From: Prolixibacteraceae bacterium
GTDB lineage: Bacteria; Bacteroidota; Bacteroidia; Bacteroidales; Prolixibacteraceae
Length of the DNA stretch: 5,152 nt
Direction: 5' to 3'
Assembly (NCBI GenBank): GCA_003457135.1
Contig: DMSQ01000028.1
Coordinates: 1-5,152, forward strand
The position numbers and the translations under genes are program-made. The notes beneath the pieces are model-generated. The model saw only the letters and a list, made by a program, of their open reading frames with translations. It had not been told where the DNA came from and searched no databases. This document shows, one piece after another, positions 1 to 4,279 of this stretch. How positions within the stretch are numbered: position 1 is the stretch's first letter; every line of letters starts with the position of its first letter.

Positions 1-42
1 ATCGAGTAGGAAGTAGGTGATTAATTCACCTACTGTCCTCTC
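1..42 (-). ncRNA. Group II intron domain VI with branch-point adenosine and 3' end
   Basis: GAGAGG (42-37) pairs with CCT-A-CTC (10-4), leaving a single unpaired A at position 7 as the branch-point candidate. Above it AGTAGGTGA (34-26) pairs perfectly with TCACCTACT (20-12) around a five-base loop. If the intron ends at base 1 (…CGAT, fitting the AY 3' rule), the bulged A is the seventh base from the 3' splice site, the usual spacing of 7-8. The maturase stop codon TAG (32-30) lies in the ascending arm. Confidence 0.85.
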
Positions 43-1487
43 ACACCACCGTACGTGCCGTTCGGCATACGGCGGTTCATAGAATTAAGAGCGTTGTTAT
101 AAACTTCGGTAAACGAAAATAACCCATGGTCTTTGAAGTAAGCATTTGTAAGTGAACATGCTAAGATAGGACTATTGGAGGTATGCCAGTAGCCTTTTCT
201 TGTATTTGCATATTCCCACGCTTTGAAGTAATTGATGCCTAATTTGACTAGATTCTTATGTCGGCAACCAATTTTCTTCCATTGCTTCCAAATGCACATC
301 CGTAACCTTCGGCGCATCCATTCGTCAAGTCGTTGGCAATGTTTCCGCATATCGGCGAGCTTGTAATAGTTGACCCACCCTTTTATCAGCAAGTCCAAAT
401 CTGTTATTCGCTCCTCTATGCTTTTCCCATTGCTCCGCTTGGTATAGGTTTTAACTTTCGTTTTTATCCTGTCCAATGTTTTGGAGTGCAATTTCACATT
501 TACCGCACCTTTGGAATAATAAAAGCTAAAACCCAGAAACTTCCGCTTTGTCGGGCTATCAACAGCACTTTTCGACTGGTTGACCTTTAGTTGCAATTCC
601 TCTTCGATGAACTTTCCGATGCTGGCCATTACCCTACTGCCCGCCCTCTTGCTTTTGACATAGATGTTACAATCATCTGCATAGCGGCAAAAACGATGGC
701 CTCTTTTCTCCAGTTCTTTGTCCAGTTCGTGCAACATGACATTCGATAGTAACGGACTTAATGGGCCCCCTTGCGGTGTCCCTTCATCCGATGGGCTGAA
801 CAGCCCCCCAATCATTACTCCCGATTCCAAATATGCCCGGATAAGTTTCAGTAAACGCTTGTCTTCTATCCTTACGGACAAAAGGTACATCAGTTTATCG
901 TGGTTTACCCGGTCGAAGAATTTCTCCAAATCAATATCAACTACTGTTTTATACCCTTCGTTGATGTACTCCTGCGCCTGTTTGATGGCTTGATGTGCAT
1001 TGCGCTTGGGGCGAAAACCGTAACTGTGCGTGGAAAACTCTTTCTCAAAAATCGGTGTCAATACCTGGGATATCGCCTGTTGGATCATCCGGTCAATTAC
1101 CGTTGGGATACCCAACAACCTCACTCCTCCATCCGGCTTGTCTATCTCGACCCTCTTCACCGGCTGGGGTTTGTAAGTACCTCCCAATATACTTTGCTTG
1201 AGACTTTCGCCATGTTGCCGCAAGAATGGAAAAAGTGCTTCTACCTTCATCTTATCAACCCCTGGGCTGCCAGCATTCTGTTTGACCCGCTTATAGGCCG
1301 CGTTCAGGTTATCCCGATCCAGAATTGCTTCAAGTAAGTACTTGGTGTTTAATTCGCTCTCGTCTTTCCCTTCTGTACACGCCTTGGCATAGCTCTGCTC
1401 TCCTGCATTAACTCGGGATTCCATCCCTGCTTCCTGCTGGTAGTTCCGACATTGTCCGGAATTGGCTGCTTTCTTTGCTTTGTCCAT
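30..1487 (-). CDS. ltrA: Group II intron reverse transcriptase/maturase (class C, no endonuclease domain)
   Basis: A 485-aa intron-encoded protein that helps its host intron splice and copies intron RNA into DNA during retrohoming. Reverse transcriptase motifs are in order: SPGVDKM (74-80), IPTVIDRMIQQA (127-138), SYGFRPKRNAH (155-165), VDIDLEKFFD (183-192) with the first catalytic Asp, GTPQGGPLSPLLSN (236-249), and YADD (269-272) with the catalytic Asp pair. KRKFLGF (314-320) follows. The thumb/maturase X region spans about 340-406 and includes KGWVNYY (369-375). There is no Cys-rich HNH endonuclease tail, as expected for class C proteins, which rely on single-stranded or hairpin targets. 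The ATG at 1487 directly follows the domain I-III RNA, with no obvious Shine-Dalgarno. The last 16 codons read through domain V, and the stop lies in domain VI. No frameshift or missing catalytic residue is visible, so the protein is probably active. Confidence 0.96.
   Translation of the reverse strand: MDKAKKAANSGQCRNYQQEAGMESRVNAGEQSYAKACTEGKDESELNTKYLLEAILDRDNLNAAYKRVKQNAGSPGVDKMKVEALFPFLRQHGESLKQSILGGTYKPQPVKRVEIDKPDGGVRLLGIPTVIDRMIQQAISQVLTPIFEKEFSTHSYGFRPKRNAHQAIKQAQEYINEGYKTVVDIDLEKFFDRVNHDKLMYLLSVRIEDKRLLKLIRAYLESGVMIGGLFSPSDEGTPQGGPLSPLLSNVMLHELDKELEKRGHRFCRYADDCNIYVKSKRAGSRVMASIGKFIEEELQLKVNQSKSAVDSPTKRKFLGFSFYYSKGAVNVKLHSKTLDRIKTKVKTYTKRSNGKSIEERITDLDLLIKGWVNYYKLADMRKHCQRLDEWMRRRLRMCIWKQWKKIGCRHKNLVKLGINYFKAWEYANTRKGYWHTSNSPILACSLTNAYFKDHGLFSFTEVYNNALNSMNRRMPNGTYGGVRGQ
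45..76 (-). ncRNA. Group II intron domain V (catalytic hairpin)
   Basis: On the minus strand ACCGCCGTA (76-68) pairs with TACGGTGGT (53-45) over nine positions, including the G73-T48 wobble. TGCC (67-64) pairs with GGCA (59-56) around the loop GAAC (63-60), and C55-G54 forms the conserved two-base bulge. The catalytic triad at 74-72 is CGC, the IIC form, rather than the AGC common in IIA/IIB introns. Pairing is intact, so the ribozyme core looks functional. The same bases encode the C-terminal end of the maturase. Confidence 0.92.
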
Positions 1488-1905
1488 GAGTAATACAAAT
1501 GTTTAAGACATTCTACGTTCTGCCCTTCTCCCGAGTAATCGGAGTACTATGGCTTCTGCTGACTTCTGGCCGTTCAATCACACATTACTGCATGGGTTGG
1601 TGGTTCTGAAAAACATACCACCGATTCGGTCAGATCTCCCCGGGTAAGTACGATAACTTTCTTCTCATATACCTGTTGCATCTACTCCAAAGGGCTCGGG
1701 TAGTATGGGACTTCGCTTTGTTTGGCAAGCTCGTCCGCCCTCTGTAAGCCTTAATATGCACTTCCTGTTCGTCAGGCCGAGAATTTGCCTCCGGCTTCCT
1801 TCAGATTCGCAGTCACCCACGACACCCTTGCCTTTGACTAATGATTCCTACTACCAAGCTCATAGCGGACTTACACCGCCTAGTTATCGCCCATGCCGGG
1901 CGCAC
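1488..1905 (-). ncRNA. Group IIC intron ribozyme domains I-III (5' part)
   Basis: The roughly 418 bases between the GTGCG start and the maturase ATG hold no gene and are structural RNA. Landmarks read on the minus strand are: the GCCCGGCATGGGC hairpin right after the 5' splice site; AATCTGAAGGAAGC near 1808-1795; TACCCGGGGAGATCTGA near 1647-1631; and CAGAAGTCAGCAGAAGCCAT (about 1568-1549), then AGTACTCC, the domain III signature. These blocks occur in the same order in the O. iheyensis IIC intron as I recall it. Open frames on either strand through here have no protein-like features. Confidence 0.85.
1721..1724 (-). other. Candidate EBS1 (exon-binding site 1) of the intron
   Basis: The minus strand reads GCTTGC-CAAA-CAAAGCGAAGTCC here. 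At the equivalent point of the O. iheyensis IIC intron, as I recall it, lies the exon-binding loop. CAAA is exactly complementary to TTTG at 1909-1906, the last four bases of the 5' exon. A four-base match is weak on its own. The agreement of position, complementarity and a GTGCG start together makes it credible. Confidence 0.6.
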
Positions 1906-1909
1906 CAAA
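1906..1909 (-). other. Candidate IBS1 (5' exon end) adjoining the intron
   Basis: TTTG forms the last four bases before the GTGCG 5' splice site. It comprises the end of the terminator T-tract plus one G, and pairs with the CAAA candidate EBS1 at 1724-1721. IIC introns recognise only a short IBS1 plus the terminator hairpin, which fits this arrangement. Confidence 0.6.
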
Positions 1910-1940
1910 AAAAAGCCGCCTCAAATTAAATTGAGACGGC
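1907..1940 (-). terminator. Intrinsic terminator of cspA, and intron target hairpin
   Basis: On the minus strand GCCGTCTCAA pairs with TTGAGGCGGC over ten positions (one T-G wobble) around a six-base AT loop (stem 1940-1915). Eight T residues follow (1914-1907). The 3' flank on the plus strand also has CCTTTT, so it could work weakly in both directions. It begins about 35 bases after the cspA stop codon and is immediately followed by the intron, so it probably ends the cspA transcript and marks the insertion site. Confidence 0.92.
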
Positions 1941-1975
1941 CTTTTAGATGATAAATGTCTTAATATAAGGATAAA

Positions 1976-2167
1976 CTAAGCTAGTTTAACATTTACGGCA
2001 TTTAATCCTTTGTTGCCTTCCTGAAGGTCAAAGGTCACTTCGTCATTTTCTCTGACTTGGTCGTTTAAACCAGATACGTGTACAAAGTACTCTTTATCTG
2101 ATCCACTGTCTTTAATAAATCCAAATCCTTTGGATTCGTTGAAAAATTTTACTGTTCCTTTATTCAT
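1976..2167 (-). CDS. cspA: Cold-shock domain protein (CspA family)
   Basis: A 63-aa single cold-shock domain (OB-fold) that binds single-stranded RNA/DNA and is expected to act as a cytoplasmic RNA chaperone. The opening GTVKFFNESKGFGFI (4-18) holds the RNP1 motif KGFGFI (13-18). RNP2 appears as YFVHVS (27-32), with Tyr-Phe in place of the more common Ile/Val-Phe. Length and order match CspA-type proteins, which are usually 63-70 aa. It ends NVKLA and is followed by a strong terminator. A -7 promoter element lies 27 bases upstream of the start, so it probably forms its own transcription unit. Whether it is cold-induced cannot be judged here. The gene name is by family and does not claim orthology to a specific E. 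coli Csp paralogue. Confidence 0.95.
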   Translation of the reverse strand: MNKGTVKFFNESKGFGFIKDSGSDKEYFVHVSGLNDQVRENDEVTFDLQEGNKGLNAVNVKLA

Positions 2168-2193
2168 GATAATTTAAATAATAATTAATCCGA

Positions 2194-2201
2194 CAAAGGT
2201 A
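2194..2201 (-). promoter_or_regulatory. Bacteroidota-type -7 promoter element for cspA
   Basis: The minus strand reads TACCTTTG, an exact match to the Bacteroidota -7 consensus TAnnTTTG. The start codon follows after 26 bases, so the predicted 5' leader is only about 20 nt. I see no TTG -33 element at the usual 19-21 base spacing; the nearest TTG is about 30 bases upstream. The leader is AT-rich and lacks a Shine-Dalgarno, as is normal in this phylum. Confidence 0.65.
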
Positions 2202-2249
2202 TGGATTAATATTGGATAATTCGTTTATTTTCAATAAATTAATTTAATA

Positions 2250-2810
2250 TTACACCTTTTCAATAGGTTTTCGTATTTTAACCCTGAGATGTTTGTAATC
2301 GGAAGGAGTAAGTCCGGTCATTTTTTTAAACTGGTTCGATAAATGGGCCACACTGCTGTAGTGAAGTTTGTCGGCTATTTCAGAGATATTTAGTTCATCG
2401 TAAACCAGCAATTCTTTCACCCGCTCAATTTTATGGTTCAAAAAGAAATGTTCAATGGTATTGCCCTGATTCTCCGAAAAAAGATTGGCCAGATACGTGT
2501 AGTCATAATTTAGTTTCTGGCTTAAATAATCAGATAAGTTAATCCTAAGCTTACTATCTGAATAATGAACCAAATCAATAATGATGTTTTTTATTTTCTC
2601 GATGAGGATGCTTTTTTTGTCTTCGATTAATGCAAGCCCCGATTTCTTCAGGTTGAAATTCAGCAAGTCTTTAAACTCCCTTGAGATATCTTCAGGAATT
2701 TCGACTTCGCCTAAATTGATATTTGTATATGGCACACCAAGTTTTTCAAGTTCTGATTTCACTACCAGCTTGCAGCGATAACTGACCATATTTTTAATGT
2801 GGAGATCCAT
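2250..2810 (-). CDS. Small AraC-family transcriptional regulator
   Basis: A 186-aa DNA-binding regulator. The C-terminal half (about 95-178) is an AraC/XylS double helix-turn-helix. Its first HTH is around LSDYLSQKLNYDYTYLANLF, and the second is around ISEIADKLHYSSVAHLSNQF, followed by KKMTGLTPSDYK (162-173), the family signature. The N-terminal about 60 residues do not form a cupin arm. IKNMVSYRC (5-13), LEKLG and LGEVEI resemble a small Bacteroidota subgroup whose N-terminus looks like a heavy-metal-associated fold with MVCxRC. Here the first Cys is Ser10 and only Cys13 remains, so metal binding through a Cys pair is unlikely. The 82-base gap to cspA and the 90-base gap from the PAS gene leave operon membership open. 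I found no clean -7 element upstream. Targets cannot be inferred. Confidence 0.9.
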   Translation of the reverse strand: MDLHIKNMVSYRCKLVVKSELEKLGVPYTNINLGEVEIPEDISREFKDLLNFNLKKSGLALIEDKKSILIEKIKNIIIDLVHYSDSKLRINLSDYLSQKLNYDYTYLANLFSENQGNTIEHFFLNHKIERVKELLVYDELNISEIADKLHYSSVAHLSNQFKKMTGLTPSDYKHLRVKIRKPIEKV

Positions 2811-2900
2811 GCTGCCTGAATTAGAGAATGCTTATAAATTTGGTTTTTGTACTATTTTTTGATGACAAATGTTACTTAATGCGCCTTACTTTTAAATGGG

Positions 2901-3461
2901 TTAAAAATTGTTTTGCTTTTTATAAGCTGAAATATCAACGACCGATAAAAGGCACTGACTTTCGTCGCCGGTCACTATAGCCTCCACATATACGTCATGT
3001 AAATGCTCGTTATCACTACCAACCATTAATTCGCACGATTGTTTAGATTTACCCATATATACCATGCTTAAAAAATTATTAAATGTGGGCAGTGTCTCTT
3101 CTGAAACATATAATCTAAAGTTACTGTGCAATAAGCTAAAGCGTCGTTCCCCCAGCATCTCGGCCCCGGTAAAATTCAGCTCGCAGATCAGTCCTGTATG
3201 ATCGAGTGAAAAATAGCCCATAGGCGCAAAGTCATACATCATGGTATATTTTTTAAGGGCGGCTTCTGTTCTTTCATTGGCCTTACGCAATTCTTCGTTT
3301 TGCATTTCCAATTCGATCTGGTGAACCTGCAATTCGTGAACGAGCCTTTTTACATCGGTTTCTATCCCGGAAATGGAATTTTCTTTTTGCGTCAACCTGA
3401 GTTTTTTTTCAGCATTCATGCGCAAAACCTGTGGATCTGTTAAATCGCGTTCTTCGTTCAT
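2901..3461 (-). CDS. Stand-alone coiled-coil/PAS sensory protein without output domain
   Basis: A 186-aa, probably cytoplasmic protein (no signal peptide or membrane segment). Residues about 14-70 form a coiled coil containing VHELQVHQIELEMQNEELRKA (41-61), a well-known lead-in to PAS sensor domains. Residues 71-183 are a PAS domain: YDFAPMGYFSLDHTG (76-90), ICELNFTGAEMLG (92-104), and the closing SVVDIS (173-178). No kinase, cyclase or HTH follows; it stops six residues after the PAS, at KKQNNF. In the Bacteroidota such proteins often neighbour CheB/CheR-PAS fusions or hybrid kinases, which suggests a sensory partner for the protein encoded at 5152-4280. The PAS ligand cannot be told from sequence. 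The ATG at 3461 fits the common N-terminal length and has an A-rich, SD-less leader. Confidence 0.9.
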   Translation of the reverse strand: MNEERDLTDPQVLRMNAEKKLRLTQKENSISGIETDVKRLVHELQVHQIELEMQNEELRKANERTEAALKKYTMMYDFAPMGYFSLDHTGLICELNFTGAEMLGERRFSLLHSNFRLYVSEETLPTFNNFLSMVYMGKSKQSCELMVGSDNEHLHDVYVEAIVTGDESQCLLSVVDISAYKKQNNF

Positions 3462-3495
3462 GTGGTTTTATTTTTATTTTAGTTGAATAAAGTTA

Positions 3496-3588
3496 AAAGT
3501 CAGAAGTCAGAAGACCGAAGTCCGAAGTCCGAAGACCGGAGTCCGAAGGTTTTTCCTTCTGACTTCCGACTTCGGTCTTCTGACTTCT
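3496..3588. repeat. Heptad repeats arranged as a long imperfect inverted repeat (hairpin)
   Basis: The left arm (3496-3549) on the plus strand reads as 7-bp units GAAG+TCA, ACC, TCC, TCC, ACC, then GGAGTCC and GAAGG. The right arm (3555-3587) runs the opposite way: CTTC+TGA, CGA, GGT, TGA. GAAGG (3545-3549) pairs with CCTTC (3555-3559) around a TTTTT loop. Continuing outward from 3544/3560 to 3517/3587, 23 of 28 positions pair, one of them G-T. It lies between the four-helix-bundle gene, whose stop is at 3592-3590, and the PAS gene. On the minus strand there is no clean T-run after it, so it is not a canonical terminator, although it could attenuate or stabilise mRNA. The unit is the same as in the array at 3993-4279. 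Confidence 0.9.
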
Positions 3589-3589
3589 A

Positions 3590-3943
3590 TCATCTTATTT
3601 TCTCCCTGAATGCGACCATTCTATTCATTAAATTATATGCGAATTCATAATTCTGATTAAATTCTGATTCTAAAATATACCCTCTTCTTTTTGCTTTGTG
3701 TAAACACGTAACAACCTCAGCAAGAGAACGTATAGCATAACCTGTGAATTTCTGGAATTCCGGATTTGATTGTCCAATTGAACCTTCCGAAATGTTTAAT
3801 GCTATGGAGTCCACCGCTCTTCTAATTTGGGAAGAAAGATTATATGTTTCTTCTTTAGGAAATTTACAGGCGATCTGAAATATACTTTCTCCAAAGTCCA
3901 TAGCTTTTTGCCATATAATGAGTTTCTCAAACTTAAATTCCAT
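3590..3943 (-). CDS. Four-helix-bundle protein of the S23 / 23S rRNA intervening-sequence family
   Basis: A 117-aa protein. FEKLIIWQKAMDF (5-17), the central LSSQIRRAVDSIALNISEGS (36-55) and FTGYAIRSLAEVVTCLHKAKRRGYI (65-89) are the diagnostic motifs of the S23/IVP family. Members were first seen in intervening sequences inside 23S rRNA genes. The family is related to Avd of diversity-generating retroelements, a pentameric helix bundle. Biochemical function outside those settings is unknown. The ATG at 3943 is chosen because family members begin MEFKFEKL-like and an A-rich leader (AAAGAAAGAAAGAAAT) precedes it. The frame stays open upstream to a TTG at 4279, but that extension is only translated repeat (SRKTEVG-like heptapeptides) and is probably not part of the protein. 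Heptad arrays flank the gene on both sides. It lies between two sensory genes with which it has no evident functional link. Confidence 0.9.
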   Translation of the reverse strand: MEFKFEKLIIWQKAMDFGESIFQIACKFPKEETYNLSSQIRRAVDSIALNISEGSIGQSNPEFQKFTGYAIRSLAEVVTCLHKAKRRGYILESEFNQNYEFAYNLMNRMVAFREKIR

Positions 3944-3992
3944 ATTTCTTTCTTTCTTTATTATACTCAACATTTTAAAGTGCATTTCCTGT

Positions 3993-4279
3993 CTTCCAAC
4001 TTCGGTCTTCCGACTTCCGACTTCCGACTTCCGACTTCCGACTTCCGACTTCCGACTTCGGTCTTCCAACTTCGGTCTTCCGACTTCCGACTTCCGACTT
4101 CCGACTTCCAACTTCGGTCTTCCGACTTCCAACTTCGGTCTTCCGACTTCCGACTTCCGACTTCCGACTTCCAACTTCGGTCTTCCGACTTCGGTCTTCC
4201 GACTTCCGACTTCCGACTTCCAACTTCCGACTTCGGTCTTCCGACTTCCGACTTCGGTCTTCCGACTTCTGACTTCCAA
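3993..4279. repeat. 41-unit tandem array of a 7-bp repeat (minisatellite)
   Basis: Plus-strand units are CTTC plus a triplet, uninterrupted and in register from 3993 to 4279 (287 bp = 41 x 7, no insertion or deletion). By my count the triplets are CGA 24 times, GGT 9 times, CAA 7 times and TGA once; the CTTC is unchanged in all 41. CAA is followed by GGT in five of the six cases where another unit follows. The array begins immediately after the stop codon of the CheB/CheR-PAS gene and ends 49 bases before the four-helix-bundle ATG. Three units make 21 bp, so reading frames stay open and yield the heptapeptide SEVGSRK on minus and LPTSDFR on plus. Long open frames here are therefore compositional, not evidence of proteins. 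Confidence 0.97.
4063..4188. repeat. Perfect 63-bp tandem duplication inside the heptad array
   Basis: Units 11-19 (4063-4125) and units 20-28 (4126-4188) have the identical nine-unit order of triplets CAA, GGT, CGA, CGA, CGA, CGA, CAA, GGT, CGA. The match breaks at both ends apart from the invariant CTTC. It marks a block expansion nested in the simpler 7-bp tandem. Confidence 0.93.

Larger units (their letters stand above)
1..1905 (-). mobile_element. Group IIC intron, apparently full length, inserted after the cspA terminator
   Basis: A self-splicing retroelement running from high to low coordinates. The 5' end reads GTGCG (1905-1901), matching the GUGYG consensus, followed by GCCCGGCATGGGCG, a stretch typical of IIC introns. 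Domains I-III occupy 1905-1488. The reverse transcriptase gene lies in domain IV (1487-30). Domain V (76-45) carries a CGC catalytic triad, and domain VI (42-4) has a bulged A. The 3' end reads CTCGAT and terminates at or beside base 1, giving about 1.9 kb. Domain I and V segments closely resemble the Oceanobacillus iheyensis IIC intron as I remember it. IIC introns are known to home to the downstream side of intrinsic terminators, and here the 5' splice site lies one base beyond the T-tract of the cspA terminator. The 3' exon is outside the window, so the exact 3' boundary and the target-site junction cannot be seen. Confidence 0.93.
3496..4279 (-). other. Candidate inserted cassette: heptad arrays flanking a four-helix-bundle gene
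   Basis: The same GAAG/CTTC heptad occurs on both sides of the S23-family gene and nowhere else in the window that I can find. The block separates two genes of one sensory theme, and one edge touches a stop codon. There is no transposase and no evident target-site duplication, and mobility is an inference. It could instead be a local microsatellite expansion around a resident gene. Confidence 0.4.

Noticed and set aside
333..1337. Plus-strand open frames opposite the maturase (333-590, 718-993, 900-1337, 995-1201)
   Set aside because: They are antisense shadows of a gene with complete reverse transcriptase motifs and have no recognisable domains.
1705..1929. Plus-strand 74-codon open frame
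   Set aside because: It lies antisense to intron domain I and runs into the cspA terminator; low-complexity composition with no domain.
3517..3587. Intrinsic terminator for the four-helix-bundle gene
   Set aside because: The hairpin is long and AT/GC-mixed with five mismatches, and no U-run follows directly on the minus strand; kept only as an inverted repeat.
30..3943. Diversity-generating retroelement (reverse transcriptase plus Avd-like bundle protein)
   Set aside because: The reverse transcriptase is clearly a group II maturase inside its own intron, more than 2 kb away. I see no template/variable repeat pair and no C-type lectin target gene.
3590..3943. Part of a 23S rRNA gene intervening sequence
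   Set aside because: No rRNA sequence flanks the gene; the neighbours are protein-coding.
3962..3970. TATAAT-like -10 box before the four-helix-bundle gene
   Set aside because: The E. coli-type hexamer is not the Bacteroidota -7 consensus, and AT-rich DNA gives such matches by chance; no -33 TTG at a suitable distance.
3944..4279. N-terminal extension of the four-helix-bundle protein from TTG 4279, and the separate minus frame 3975-4223
   Set aside because: The peptide is translated repeat and the array is open in all minus frames. Family members start at MEFKFEKL, which matches the ATG at 3943 with its A-rich leader.
3993..4279. CRISPR array
   Set aside because: Units are 7 bp and contiguous, with no unique spacers and no cas genes.
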